From: Pseudooctadecabacter sp.
GTDB taxonomy: Bacteria > Pseudomonadota > Alphaproteobacteria > Rhodobacterales > Rhodobacteraceae
NCBI RefSeq assembly: GCF_020627745.1
Contig: NZ_JAHDGE010000001.1
Location: 1-32,062, forward strand
Length of the DNA: 32,062 nucleotides
Direction: 5' to 3'
Shown: positions 14,138 through 21,983 of the stretch, piece by piece
Numbering within the stretch: position 1 is the stretch's first letter
How the letters are laid out: the number at the start of each line of letters is the position of its first letter
The notes under the pieces: generated by a model
Database searches by the model: none
Told to the model about the DNA's origin: nothing
The model's input: only the letters and a program-made list of their open reading frames with translations
Made by a program: the position numbers and the translations under genes

Positions 14138-14830
14138 ATGAAAGTTCTGATCCTCGGCAGTGGCCCGAACGTGACGCAAGCGGCCCGTTGGGACAAAACT
14201 CCTTTCGACGTGATCGTTGCCATCAACAACGCCTGGAGGGTGCGGCCGGATTGGGATTATCTGATCCACCCGTCGGATTTCCCGCAAGATCGCCAGCCGG
14301 ATCAGGTCGAAACCGGACAGAGGATCATCACCTATGAAACCTACGTTCCGGCACAAAACGCGCTTGGCGGATTTGTTTATGCGGGCGGCACCATGGCGTT
14401 CACAGCCGGATATTGGGCGCTTCATGATCTGAAACCGACCGTCATCGCGTTCATGGGCTGCGACATGACCTATGACGGCGCCCAGACCCATTTTTACGGC
14501 ACCGGCACAGCCGACCCGCTGCGGGCGGATGTCACCCTGCGGTCTCTCGAGGCGAAATCGGCGCGGTTGCAGGCCATGGCGCATCGGCGCGGGTGCCGCA
14601 CCGTGAACCTCAGTCGTGACCCCAGCCGCCTTGTCTTTGCCCGCGTCACACCCACCGATCTGACGGCACGCGTGTCCCTGAACGCGGCTGCCATTGATGA
14701 CGCCCTGCGGCTGGAGGCCGATACAGGCTACATGGTTCCGTCCGGCAAATACTGGAAAGAGGAAGACCGCTTCGACCCCGCCATCATTGACGAAATCGAC
14801 GCAGCCTGGCTGGCCACAACCCGCCCCTAG
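14138..14830 (+). CDS. Uncharacterised Rossmann-like protein, possibly glycan-related
   Basis: 230 aa, family not recognised with certainty. It opens with a nucleotide-binding-type beta-turn, MKVLILGSGPNV, then FDVIVAINNAWRVRPDWDYLIHPSDFP, and a mid-protein GGTMAFTAGYWAL. Next comes IAFMGCDMTYDGAQTHFYGTG (residues ~107-127), in which a GxD motif and THFYG stand out. This order (GxGPS/N start, an 'N-xx' loop, a late GxD block) recalls the sialyltransferase GT42/DUF115 type of fold, so a sugar-nucleotide enzyme is plausible. That is an inference from pattern only. It lies downstream of the glycosyltransferase/sulfotransferase pair, consistent with a glycan role. Its TAG stop overlaps the stop of the convergent kinase gene (CTAG, 14827-14830). 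Confidence 0.7.
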   Translation: MKVLILGSGPNVTQAARWDKTPFDVIVAINNAWRVRPDWDYLIHPSDFPQDRQPDQVETGQRIITYETYVPAQNALGGFVYAGGTMAFTAGYWALHDLKPTVIAFMGCDMTYDGAQTHFYGTGTADPLRADVTLRSLEAKSARLQAMAHRRGCRTVNLSRDPSRLVFARVTPTDLTARVSLNAAAIDDALRLEADTGYMVPSGKYWKEEDRFDPAIIDEIDAAWLATTRP

Positions 14831-15804
14831 ACCAGCCCTGCGGTTTTGAAGGCGGCCAGCATGTTCGCCTCTGGCCGTGGCCCGATGTGGCCGATAACCT
14901 CGGCCGCGCACATCACGCCCATGGCGGCGGCCACATCCAGCGCCGCGCCGGTGCTGACACCGTAAAGGAACCCTGCTGCGAATTGGTCCCCCGCGCCTGT
15001 CGCATCGACCGGTGTCACGGGCGTCACATCTGCGGTGAACCGCTGCGATCCCTGCTGCACCCAGACCGCATCGCCGGAACGTGTGCAGGCCACAATCTCA
15101 CAGACCTCGGCGGCCTGACGCAGGGCCGCATCCAGATCATCGGTTTCATAAAGCGTCATCCATTCGGCATCATTCCCGATGGCAATGTCCATGTCTTCGG
15201 CAATCAGCCGTTTGAAATCGGCACGGTGGCGTTCGGCGCAAAACGGATCGGAGATCGTGATGGCAGACCGGCCACCGGCGGCCTTCATCTTGGTCGCAGC
15301 CTCGGAAAAGGCGGTCTTACCTTCATCCTTGTCGAACAGATAGCCCTCAAGGAACAACAGCCCCGTGCCGAACACATCGGGCACATCGGCGGAAGAAATA
15401 TCCGCGCCCGCGCCCAGATAGGTGTTCATCGACCGTTCCCCGTCCGGCGACACAAAGATCATCGAACGCGACGTCGGCAGGTCCACATCCTGAGGCGGCA
15501 GCGGAAACGCGGTGCCTGCTTTCCCAAGGCTGTCTGCGTAAAACCGCCCCAGTGCATCGTCCTTCACCTTGCCGATAAAGGCCGTCTGCAGGCCAAGCTC
15601 CCCGATCCCCGCCAGCGTGTTGGCCACGGACCCCCCCGGCGCTTCGACCCGGTCCGACATGGACGCATACAGCAGTTCCGCCCGGTCCCGTTCGATCAGT
15701 TGCATGATGCCCTTGGTAATCCCCATCTGGTCCAGAAACGTGTCCGGAGCGGGGGAAATCACGTCTACCATCGCGTTGCCGATGCCGATGACGTCAAAAT
15801 TCAT
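14827..15804 (-). CDS. PfkB-family kinase, adenosine kinase-like
   Basis: 325-aa sugar/nucleoside kinase. N-terminus FDVIGIGNAMVDVI; the substrate-side motif EAPGGSVANTLAGIGEL near residues 53-69; and the C-terminal PfkB signature DATGAGDQFAAGFLYG near 265-280 with the catalytic Asp in GAGD. Members of this branch in alphaproteobacteria are annotated as adenosine kinase (adenosine to AMP, purine salvage). Ribokinase or another nucleoside specificity cannot be excluded by reading. The start ATG overlaps the stop of nth by four bases (ATGA, 15801-15804), so nth and this gene form a coupled unit. It converges on the Rossmann-like gene with overlapping stop codons. Confidence 0.87.
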   Translation of the reverse strand: MNFDVIGIGNAMVDVISPAPDTFLDQMGITKGIMQLIERDRAELLYASMSDRVEAPGGSVANTLAGIGELGLQTAFIGKVKDDALGRFYADSLGKAGTAFPLPPQDVDLPTSRSMIFVSPDGERSMNTYLGAGADISSADVPDVFGTGLLFLEGYLFDKDEGKTAFSEAATKMKAAGGRSAITISDPFCAERHRADFKRLIAEDMDIAIGNDAEWMTLYETDDLDAALRQAAEVCEIVACTRSGDAVWVQQGSQRFTADVTPVTPVDATGAGDQFAAGFLYGVSTGAALDVAAAMGVMCAAEVIGHIGPRPEANMLAAFKTAGLV

Positions 15805-16454
15805 GGTGTCTTATCCTCGTAAAGGCACAGCTCACGGATGTGGCAGGCCTGACATTTCGGTTTTCTTGCGACGCAGATATACCGCCCGTGCAGGATCATC
15901 CAGTGGTGCGCGTGCAGTTGAAAATCGGCGGGAATGTTGTCTTCGATGGCGCGTTCCACGGCATCCACATCCTTGCCGGGGGCAATGCCGCTGCGGTTGC
16001 CCAGACGGAAGATATGCGTGTCCACCGCCTGTGCGGGTTGCTGCCACCACATATTCAGAACAACATTCGCCGTCTTGCGGCCCACACCGGGCAGCGATTG
16101 CAGGGCTGCGCGGGAATTCGGCACGATGCCGTCATAGTCTTCGACCAGAATGCGGCTCAACTTGATGACATTCCTGGCCTTGTTGCGATAAAGACCGATG
16201 GTCTTGATGTGCGCGATCACACCCTCTTCGCCCAACGCCAGCATCTTTTGCGGCGTGTCCGCGATCTTGAACAACTCCGCCGTGGCCTTGTTGACACCCT
16301 TGTCGGTTGCCTGCGCGGACAGGGCGACGGCCACCACCAACGTATAGGCGTTCACGTGATCCAGTTCCCCTTTAGGTTCGGGGTCCGCTGCCTGAAAGCG
16401 GGTGAAAACCTCACGGATGGTGTGATAATCGAGTTGTCTTTGAAGCTTGGCCAT
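15801..16454 (-). CDS. nth: Endonuclease III
   Basis: Base-excision repair glycosylase/AP lyase that removes oxidised pyrimidines, 217 aa, normal length. The helix-hairpin-helix LPGVGRKTANVVL (121-133) carries the catalytic Lys (K127), and the catalytic Asp is D145 in AVDTHIFRL. The [4Fe-4S] ligands are C194, C201, C204 and C210, in the correct C-x6-C-x2-C-x5-C spacing. It is the first gene of a two-gene unit with the PfkB kinase and is divergent from the Ada-like alkyltransferase gene 84 bp away, so two DNA-repair genes share one upstream region. No operator could be identified there. Confidence 0.96.
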   Translation of the reverse strand: MAKLQRQLDYHTIREVFTRFQAADPEPKGELDHVNAYTLVVAVALSAQATDKGVNKATAELFKIADTPQKMLALGEEGVIAHIKTIGLYRNKARNVIKLSRILVEDYDGIVPNSRAALQSLPGVGRKTANVVLNMWWQQPAQAVDTHIFRLGNRSGIAPGKDVDAVERAIEDNIPADFQLHAHHWMILHGRYICVARKPKCQACHIRELCLYEDKTP

Positions 16455-16538
16455 GGCCCCTTTTGCCCGTGGGATGCCGTACGCACAAGGCGCAACATTC
16501 GGGTCGCACGGGCGATGATCGCCGCATAAACTGCCCCC

Positions 16539-17384
16539 ATGGACCCATCAGACCGCTATCATTATCACGTCATCCGCCGCGCGCTTGATCACATCGACGC
16601 GGCACAGACGCCGCTGTCGCTTGAGGCGCTTGCCGCACGCATGGACATGTCGCCCGCCCATTTCCAGCGTGTCTTCTCGCGGTGGGTCGGCGTGTCGCCC
16701 AAACGCTATCAGCAGTATCTGGCGCTGGGGTATGCCAAGACCCTTCTGGCCGAAAACTTCACAACCCTCGCCACCGCGGATGCTGTGGGCCTGTCCGGAT
16801 CGGGCCGCCTGCACGATCTGTTCCTCACATGGGAAGCCATGAGCCCGGGCGACTTCGCCAAGGGCGGCGCGGGCCTGACAATTCACTGGGGGACATTCAT
16901 GTCCCCCTTCGGGCCGGTGATCGCCATGGGCACCGGTCGCGGGCTGTGCGGGATGGGGTTCACATCGGAAATGGGCGACGACGCCGCCTACGCCGATCTT
17001 GCGCGCCGCTGGCCCAAGGCCACGTACCACAATACACCCGACAGGATCCGCCCATGGGTCGATGCCGCCCTCAGCATGAAAGGCGACGCCAGACTGCACA
17101 TGATCGGCGCGCCCTTCCAACTGAAGGTGTGGGAAGCATTGCTGACGATCCCCTCGGGCCATGTGACCACCTATAGCGAAATCGCAACGGCAATCGGATC
17201 ACCCAAAGCGGTCCGCGCGGTGGGAACGGCCGTGGGCCGCAACCCCGTATCATGGTTGATTCCCTGTCACCGCGCCTTGCGCAAATCAGGGGCCTTGGGG
17301 GGCTACCACTGGGGCCTTCCGGTCAAGCGCGCGCTGCTCGCGTGGGAAGGGGCCCGCGAAGACGCCGGACAGGCCGCTTCGTAA
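16539..17384 (+). CDS. AraC-type HTH plus O6-methylguanine-DNA methyltransferase (Ada-like, without the N-terminal zinc domain)
   Basis: 281 aa. Residues ~15-105 are an AraC-type helix-turn-helix pair (LSLEALAARMDMSPAHFQRVFSRWVGVSPKRYQQY). Residues ~120-275 are the suicide alkyltransferase: PFQLKVWEALLTIPSGHVTTYSEIA, KAVRAVGTAVGRNPVSWLIPCHR, with acceptor Cys C243 in PCHRAL and the GALGGYHWGLPVKRALLAWE ending. The N-terminal Cys4 zinc domain of E. coli Ada, which takes methyl groups from phosphotriesters and switches the protein into an activator, is absent. It can repair O6-methylguanine and bind DNA, but the classic activation switch is missing. No clear Shine-Dalgarno site precedes the ATG, so the mRNA may be leaderless. 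Confidence 0.9.
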   Translation: MDPSDRYHYHVIRRALDHIDAAQTPLSLEALAARMDMSPAHFQRVFSRWVGVSPKRYQQYLALGYAKTLLAENFTTLATADAVGLSGSGRLHDLFLTWEAMSPGDFAKGGAGLTIHWGTFMSPFGPVIAMGTGRGLCGMGFTSEMGDDAAYADLARRWPKATYHNTPDRIRPWVDAALSMKGDARLHMIGAPFQLKVWEALLTIPSGHVTTYSEIATAIGSPKAVRAVGTAVGRNPVSWLIPCHRALRKSGALGGYHWGLPVKRALLAWEGAREDAGQAAS

Positions 17385-17527
17385 CCTTCTGCAAAAAATC
17401 ATGTTTTTCGATAACCTCGGCGGAACCCTGCCGCCCTGGTCCGCGTTATTGGATAGCAATGGGGTTTGTCCGATATATTCCCCATCAAGCGCACCATGTC
17501 CGGTGCCCAACAATGGAACGAACGAAA

Positions 17528-18184
17528 ATGACCCTGTCCAAATCCACCCTCGCCGTTGCCGTGTCCGGCCTTCTGGCTGTGACCGCCTGCGAACAAATTC
17601 AGGACCCGAACAACCCCAACCGCAACACCCAGCAGGGTGCCCTTGTGGGCGCAGCCGCTGGCGCGCTTGTGGGCATTGCGCGGGGTGACAATGTCGAAGA
17701 ACGCAACCGTGGCGCTGTGACAGGTGCCTTGATCGGGGCCGGCCTTGGTGCCGGTGCGGGCGCATTGCTTGACCGTCAGGAAGCACAGTTGCGCCAGCAG
17801 TTGGGGTCCAACGCGCGGATCGTCAACACCGGTGACCAGTTGATCGTGACACTGCCGCAAGACATCCTGTTTGCCACGAACAGCGACCAGCTGTCCGGTG
17901 CCCTGCGCACGGACCTGAACGCACTGGCGCGGTCCATGAACGACTTTCCCAACACGCTCGTGAACGTCATCGGCCACGCCGACAACACCGGCTCCGCTGC
18001 CTTCAATCAGGACCTGTCCCAGCGCCGTGCGCAATCTGTGGCCTCTGCCCTGATCTCCAGCGGTGTGTCGCCAAACCGCATCCGCTCCATCGGTCGCGGC
18101 GAAGACGCTCCCATCGCGTCCAACCTCACGGCTGAGGGCCGCGCCCAGAACCGTCGTGTGGAAATCACCATCACGCCGAACTAA
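17528..18184 (+). CDS. OmpA-family lipoprotein with glycine-zipper domain
   Basis: 218-aa outer-membrane lipoprotein. Signal peptide MTLSKSTLAVAVSGLLAVTAC with lipobox VTAC; C21 would be lipidated, and E22 at +2 is compatible with outer-membrane sorting. A glycine-zipper segment follows (GALVGAAAGALVGIARG, ~37-53; GALIGAGLGAGAGALL, ~65-80). Then comes a C-terminal OmpA domain (~105-218) with the peptidoglycan-binding signature IGHADNTGSAAFNQDLSQRR and NRRVEITITPN. This YiaD/Pal-like layout tethers the outer membrane to the cell wall. The frame is open further upstream into the preceding gene, but the lipoprotein signal fixes the start at 17528 (an ATG at 17513 is the alternative). A strong terminator follows. 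Confidence 0.9.
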   Translation: MTLSKSTLAVAVSGLLAVTACEQIQDPNNPNRNTQQGALVGAAAGALVGIARGDNVEERNRGAVTGALIGAGLGAGAGALLDRQEAQLRQQLGSNARIVNTGDQLIVTLPQDILFATNSDQLSGALRTDLNALARSMNDFPNTLVNVIGHADNTGSAAFNQDLSQRRAQSVASALISSGVSPNRIRSIGRGEDAPIASNLTAEGRAQNRRVEITITPN

Positions 18185-18204
18185 AGCATCCCTGCTTTTG
18201 TCGA

Positions 18205-18235
18205 AGGGTCGCCCCAACAGGGGCGGCCCTTTTTG
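18205..18235 (+). terminator. Rho-independent terminator after the OmpA-family gene
   Basis: AGGGTCGCCCC (18205-18215) pairs with GGGGCGGCCCT (18220-18230) over 11 bp with one G-U pair and loop AACA, followed by TTTTTG. This is a textbook structure. Confidence 0.93.
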
Positions 18236-18251
18236 TTTGCGACCTCGGTAG

Positions 18252-18274
18252 ATTGGTCATACAATTTGACCAAT
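18252..18274 (+). promoter_or_regulatory. Probable operator of the FadR-family regulator
   Basis: ATTGGTCA (18252-18259) and TGACCAAT (18267-18274) are exact inverted repeats around a 7-nt spacer. TGGTCATACAA within it also fits the FadR/GntR family pattern TNGTNNNACNA. It lies 17 bp before the regulator's start codon, so autoregulation is likely. Confidence 0.65.
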
Positions 18275-18290
18275 TTCCGAAAGGTCACCG

Positions 18291-19058
18291 ATGCCATTTG
18301 AACCTGTCCAGCCTGAGAAAATTTCCCGAACGGTGGTCCGCCAGATCGAACAGCTGATCCTGCGCGGCATCCTTAAACCCGGTGAACGGCTGCCCTCGGA
18401 ACGCGAACTCAGCGAACGGTTGGGCGTCTCCCGCCCGTCCCTGCGCGAAGCCTTGGCAGACTTGCAGGACAGCGGCCTGCTGACATCCCGCGCCGGTGCG
18501 GGGGTCTTTGTGGGTGACGTGCTGGGGTCCGCTTTCTCGGACACGCTGGTCCGGCTTTTTGCCAATCACGACGAAGCTGTCTTCGACTACATCGCCTTCC
18601 GCCGCGATATGGAGGGCCTCGCTGCCGAACGCGCAGCGACCCTCGGTACCGATACGGACCTTGCCGTCATCGACACCATCTTCAAGAAGATGGAAACCGC
18701 CCACAGCAAACGCAATCCCACCGAAGAAGCGGGCCTTGACGCGGATTTTCACCTCAGCATCATCGAGGCCAGCCACAACGTCATCATGCTCCATATGATG
18801 CGGTCCATGTATCAACTGCTGCGCGAAGGCGTGTTCTACAACCGGCAGATCATGTTCAAACAGCGCACGACGCGTGACCAACTGCTGGACCAGCACCGCG
18901 CCATCAACGACGCCCTGCAGGCCCGAGACGCGCCCGCCGCACGCCGCGCGGTCGAGGCGCATCTGACCTTCGTGGAAACCGCCCTTTTCGAACAGGACAA
19001 GGCGGAAAGAAACGACGCCATCGCGCGAAAACGTCTCGATCACGAATTGCGCCGGTAG
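18291..19058 (+). CDS. FadR-subfamily GntR transcriptional regulator (PdhR/LldR/GlcC-like)
   Basis: 255 aa. The N-terminal winged helix-turn-helix is at ~10-75, LPSERELSERLGVSRPSLREALADLQDSGLL then a wing ending GAGVFVG. The C-terminal FCD effector domain (~95-240) carries the metal-site residues expected for this family: a DADFHLSIIEASHN block and a later DQHRAINDAL and EAHL, i.e. Asp plus three His. Relatives sense small carboxylates such as pyruvate, lactate or glycolate. That makes a link to the glcDEF operon at the window start imaginable, but nothing in the sequence shows it. AAAGG precedes the ATG at a 7-nt spacing. A palindromic operator lies just upstream and a terminator follows. 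Confidence 0.88.
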   Translation: MPFEPVQPEKISRTVVRQIEQLILRGILKPGERLPSERELSERLGVSRPSLREALADLQDSGLLTSRAGAGVFVGDVLGSAFSDTLVRLFANHDEAVFDYIAFRRDMEGLAAERAATLGTDTDLAVIDTIFKKMETAHSKRNPTEEAGLDADFHLSIIEASHNVIMLHMMRSMYQLLREGVFYNRQIMFKQRTTRDQLLDQHRAINDALQARDAPAARRAVEAHLTFVETALFEQDKAERNDAIARKRLDHELRR

Positions 19059-19083
19059 GGTCCTTCGGGCCGCCGCAAAAAGA

Positions 19084-19112
19084 AAAGCCCGGCACAATGG
19101 CCGGGCGTTTTC
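19084..19112. terminator. Bidirectional terminator between the FadR-family gene and atpF
   Basis: GCCCGGC (19087-19093) and GCCGGGC (19100-19106) form a perfect stem with loop ACAATG, flanked by AAAA on the left and gTTTT on the right, so it can stop both converging transcripts. Confidence 0.9.
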
Positions 19113-19132
19113 GATCTTGTAAGCCGGCGGGC

Positions 19133-19705
19133 CTAGTGCAGCTTTTGCCCGACCTCGGCGATAGACGCATCAATCATCGCATCGGCATCGCTGGCCGTCG
19201 TCTGTTTGGCAATCACATCGCGGGCCGCAGCCACAGCAACCGTCACGGCCTGATTGCGCACAGCGCGGATCGCACCCTGCTTGGCGCTTTCGATCTGGTC
19301 CTCGGCAGAGGCCAGACGACGGGCCACAGACGTCTTGATGTCGGCGGTGGCCTGTTCAGCAGCGCGCGTCGCCTCATCCTTTGCGTTCGCCACGATGCGG
19401 TCGGCCTGTTCCTGCACGTCGCGCTGCTTACGCTCGTAGCTGGCAAGCAACGTCTGCGCTTCCTCACGCAGGGCCTTGGCTTCGTTCAGGTCATTCCTGA
19501 TGCCTTCCGCGCGACCATCCAGCATCCCGGACAACATGCCCGGAACGTTGAATTTGATCAGCACGCCAACAAAGATGATAAAGGCGATCAGAACGATCAT
19601 GTCCGTGTTGGACAAAGACCAGAACTCAGCCGAAAACGGGTTCTTGCTGGCGGCCAGTGCAGGCGATGCAGCAAGGGCGAACAGGGCAGTCAGTGAATAT
19701 TTCAT
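19133..19705 (-). CDS. atpF: ATP synthase F0 subunit b
   Basis: 190-aa stator subunit joining F0 to F1. A signal-like N-terminus ([20 protein letters not shown]) is followed by one membrane segment (~34-54, [19 protein letters not shown]) and a long charged coiled-coil (~65-185, rich in A/E/R/Q). The cleavable-looking leader is common in alphaproteobacterial b subunits. The ATG lies 4 nt after the stop of the b' gene, with TAAGGA as the ribosome site overlapping that stop. Last gene of the F0 unit, ending before a bidirectional terminator. Confidence 0.95.
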   Translation of the reverse strand: MKYSLTALFALAASPALAASKNPFSAEFWSLSNTDMIVLIAFIIFVGVLIKFNVPGMLSGMLDGRAEGIRNDLNEAKALREEAQTLLASYERKQRDVQEQADRIVANAKDEATRAAEQATADIKTSVARRLASAEDQIESAKQGAIRAVRNQAVTVAVAAARDVIAKQTTASDADAMIDASIAEVGQKLH

Positions 19706-19709
19706 GTCC

Positions 19710-20240
19710 TTACCCCTTCATCCGCGCGTTGATGGCCGCTGTGATCGTGCGGGCATCTGCCTTGCCACCAAGGGCGGCGACGATCTCTTTGGCGGTGTCC
19801 TTGGCGACGGCTTTCACCGCCTCCGTGGCACCGGCCTGAATTTCGGCAATGGCCTTTTCGCTTTCGGCCGTCTGGGCGGCAATCTCGGCGTCGGCCTTTT
19901 GCATTTCGACATCCAGTTTCGCCTGAATGTCGGCCTTGGTGTCGGCGACAATCTTGGCGGCCTCCGCACGGGCATCCAGCAGCGCCTGGTCGTAGGCGGC
20001 CTCGGCCTCCTGCGCGCGCATCTTCAGCTCTTCGGCGGCGGCGATGTCATTTGTAATTGTGCCCTGACGTTCCGCCAGCACGCTGGCGATGCGGGGCAAT
20101 GCCACGCGGGACAGGATCAGATAGATCACGACAAGCGTGACCAGAAGCCAGAAAATCTGGTTGGGGAATGTCGAAAAGTCCAGCTGTGGCATACCTGCGC
20201 CGCTGGCCTCTGCCCCTGCTTCAACCGGTGTATCGGCCAT
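19710..20240 (-). CDS. ATP synthase F0 subunit b'
   Basis: 176-aa divergent second copy of b, forming a b/b' heterodimer stator as in alphaproteobacteria, cyanobacteria and chloroplasts. Single membrane segment [25 protein letters not shown] (~20-45), then [16 protein letters not shown], the conserved post-membrane motif, and a long Ala/Glu/Lys-rich coiled-coil. AGAGGA precedes the ATG by 9 nt. The 128-bp spacer from atpE contains three successive hairpins. The gene is variously called atpG or atpF2/atpX in different genomes, so no symbol is given. Confidence 0.94.
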   Translation of the reverse strand: MADTPVEAGAEASGAGMPQLDFSTFPNQIFWLLVTLVVIYLILSRVALPRIASVLAERQGTITNDIAAAEELKMRAQEAEAAYDQALLDARAEAAKIVADTKADIQAKLDVEMQKADAEIAAQTAESEKAIAEIQAGATEAVKAVAKDTAKEIVAALGGKADARTITAAINARMKG

Positions 20241-20274
20241 TGTTTACGTTCCTCTAGGCATCTGGTGTTAGCGT

Positions 20275-20341
20275 CAGGCGGGTGCCGCCTGTCGCCGATG
20301 TTTGGGCCCTACATCGGGTGGATCGCAAAGGCGACCCACCC
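20275..20341 (-). other. Three consecutive hairpins in the atpE-b' spacer
   Basis: CAGGCGG/CCGCCTG (20275-20291), CCGATGT/ACATCGG (20295-20317) and GGGTGG..TCGC/GCGA..CCACCC (20316-20341) are inverted repeats placed end to end, the last two sharing two bases. No T-run follows in the mRNA direction, so they are not obvious terminators. They could protect the 3' end of an atpE-containing mRNA or reduce read-through. Confidence 0.65.
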
Positions 20342-20368
20342 AAAGCGTAAGGATAAGCGGTCTATGTC

Positions 20369-20593
20369 TTAGACAGCGAACATCAGCAGCAGAGCGACGA
20401 GGAACGAGAAGATCCCCAGGGCTTCTGCAAATGCGATGCCGATGAACAAGGTTGCTGTCTGACCGGCAGCAGCGGATGGGTTGCGCAGTGCGCCAGCCAA
20501 GAAGTTGCCAGCCACGTGACCAACACCGATTGCGGCAGCGCCGGAACCAATTGCAGCCAGACCAGCGCCGATGTGTGCGAGTTCGCCTTCCAT
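20369..20593 (-). CDS. atpE: ATP synthase F0 subunit c
   Basis: 74-aa proteolipid that forms the rotating c-ring. Two transmembrane helices (~8-35 and ~46-72) are joined by the conserved polar loop ALRNPSA (35-41). The ion-carrying carboxylate is E57 in [10 protein letters not shown]. The first helix carries the glycine pattern [17 protein letters not shown] for tight ring packing. No sodium-type Q/E-S/T set is evident, so proton coupling is expected. A perfect AAGGAG ribosome site is 7 nt upstream, the best in the operon, fitting the need for many c copies. Hairpins lie on both sides of the gene. Confidence 0.97.
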   Translation of the reverse strand: MEGELAHIGAGLAAIGSGAAAIGVGHVAGNFLAGALRNPSAAAGQTATLFIGIAFAEALGIFSFLVALLLMFAV

Positions 20594-20627
20594 AATGTAT
20601 CTCCTTACGATTGGAAGTTTAGCACCC

Positions 20628-20642
20628 CGGGGGTCACCCCCG
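20628..20642 (-). other. Hairpin in the atpB-atpE spacer
   Basis: CGGGGG (20628-20633) and CCCCCG (20637-20642) form a perfect 6-bp stem with a three-base loop, 35 bp before the atpE start. No T-run follows in the mRNA direction. A processing or stability element is one possible reading. Confidence 0.6.
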
Positions 20643-20653
20643 AGGAAGCATTC

Positions 20654-21406
20654 TTAGTGTGAGGGGTGAAGCGCGTCTTTCAGATAGACGCACGTCAGAA
20701 TTGTGAAAACGTAGGCCTGAATGGCCGACACGAGGACCTCAAGCGCGTAGATCGCAACAACGCCGAGGATCGCCACAGGTGCGATGATCAAACCCACCTG
20801 CGCAAAGCCCGCGAACACCTTCAGCACGGCGTGACCGGCCATCAGGTTGCCGGCCAAACGGATGGAGTGGCTGACGGGACGCACGAAGTAGGAAATGACC
20901 TCGATCACGGCGAGGATCGGACGCAGCGCCAAAGGCGCGCTGGACACCCAGAAGAGGCCCAGGAAAGCAGCGCCGTTCTTGACGAAGCCGATGATCGTGA
21001 CAGTAAAGAACACTGCAAAGGCCAAAATCGCGGTCACGGCAATGTGCGACGTCGTGGTGAACGACATGGGCAACAGGCCAAGAAAGTTTGAAAACAGGAT
21101 GAAGATGAACAACGTGAAGATATACGGGAAATACTTGATCCCGTCCTTGCCTGTCACATCTTCGACCATCGTGTAGACAAAACCGTACAGCGTTTCGGCA
21201 ACCGACTGTGTGCGGTTCGGAACAACGGCGCGTTTGGATGTGCCGATGACCAGCAGCAGCACAATACAGGCCACGGCAATCGCCATCCACATGGTGACGT
21301 TTGTGATCGTGTACCATTCGATCGGACCTTCGCCGAACAAACGTTTCACTTCGAACTGATCAAGGGGCTTAAAGCTCAGCCCGCCGCCATCAACTGGATC
21401 TGCCAC
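20654..21406 (-). CDS. atpB: ATP synthase F0 subunit a
   Basis: 250-aa membrane subunit that forms the proton half-channels against the c-ring. The essential arginine is R183 in [15 protein letters not shown], the family's strongest motif, followed by the usual C-terminal helix with [16 protein letters not shown]. About five to six transmembrane segments are visible (e.g. ~38-55, 96-115, 120-142, 165-180, 205-240). The start is a GTG one base after the atpI stop (TGAcGTG), with AAGGAAG upstream, so it is coupled to atpI. Confidence 0.96.
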   Translation of the reverse strand: MADPVDGGGLSFKPLDQFEVKRLFGEGPIEWYTITNVTMWMAIAVACIVLLLVIGTSKRAVVPNRTQSVAETLYGFVYTMVEDVTGKDGIKYFPYIFTLFIFILFSNFLGLLPMSFTTTSHIAVTAILAFAVFFTVTIIGFVKNGAAFLGLFWVSSAPLALRPILAVIEVISYFVRPVSHSIRLAGNLMAGHAVLKVFAGFAQVGLIIAPVAILGVVAIYALEVLVSAIQAYVFTILTCVYLKDALHPSH

Positions 21407-21407
21407 G

Positions 21408-21776
21408 TCAGTCTTCCTTTGTCTCGCCCGCCATGGGGGCGGTTGTTGCGTCGTCAGCCTGTTTGGCCAACTGGTCTCTCTGCATCTCTTCCGCCGACCG
21501 CATCATGGTTTTGACACCCGCCGCGAGGCCGAAGAATATAAATATAACCATCAGAAACGGAGAGGTGCCAAACGCGGCGTCCAACCCGTACCCAATGCCG
21601 AAACCGATCCCCAGACCGGCCACGAGTTCGATCACCATACGCCAGGCCATCTGTGCCTGAGAATAATGTTCGTCCTGATGGGGCCGCTTTTCGTCCCCGC
21701 CCTTCAACGCCGCGATCTTGTCGTCCAGCGCCTTCATGCGCGCTGCGTGATCGTCGTCGTGGACCGGGTCGGACAC
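21408..21776 (-). CDS. atpI: AtpI-like assembly protein
   Basis: 122-aa membrane protein that helps c-ring assembly or acts as an associated channel. A charged N-terminus (~1-40) precedes two transmembrane helices (~47-69 [24 protein letters not shown] and ~73-93 [19 protein letters not shown]), as in the family. It is first in atpI-B-E-b'-b. The start is read as GTG at 21776, with AAGGAGGGGG about 11 nt upstream. A promoter fits 30-60 bp upstream. Confidence 0.9.
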   Translation of the reverse strand: MSDPVHDDDHAARMKALDDKIAALKGGDEKRPHQDEHYSQAQMAWRMVIELVAGLGIGFGIGYGLDAAFGTSPFLMVIFIFFGLAAGVKTMMRSAEEMQRDQLAKQADDATTAPMAGETKED

Positions 21777-21804
21777 GTCGGAAGCCCCCTCCTTGGTTGG
21801 GTGG

Positions 21805-21834
21805 GGTTTAGGCCGGGTCAGGGGACAGAGTCAA
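21805..21834 (-). promoter_or_regulatory. Sigma-70-like promoter of the atpIBE operon
   Basis: Read on the minus strand: TTGACT (21834-21829), an 18-nt spacer, then TAAACC (21810-21805), placing transcription start about 20 bp before the atpI ribosome site. The -10 is weak but the position is right. Confidence 0.45.
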
Positions 21835-21870
21835 GCTGGGGATGTGGTGTGTTAGGGCGCTGTTTTATTT

Positions 21871-21892
21871 AGGTATTTTTGAACCAGAGAAG
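21871..21892 (+). repeat. Tail fragment of the dispersed repeat
   Basis: 22 bases identical to 947-968 (aggtatttttgaaccagag core), here without the GC-rich head. It lies about 45 bp upstream of the arsR operator. Confidence 0.7.
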
Positions 21893-21937
21893 CGCAAGAC
21901 CTGCGTCAAAATGGCCAGCCGGGCGCCGTGTCGATAT

Positions 21938-21953
21938 TCAACCATTTGGTTGA
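21938..21953 (+). promoter_or_regulatory. Operator palindrome of the ArsR-family gene
   Basis: TCAACCA (21938-21944) and TGGTTGA (21947-21953) are exact inverted repeats around TT, 30 bp before the start codon. A TTGACG -35-like box overlaps its right arm (21950-21955). This is the usual arrangement for an autorepressing ArsR-type protein. Confidence 0.65.
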
Positions 21954-21983
21954 CGTTTGCGCGGCATTGCGGTTGATGGCTTT

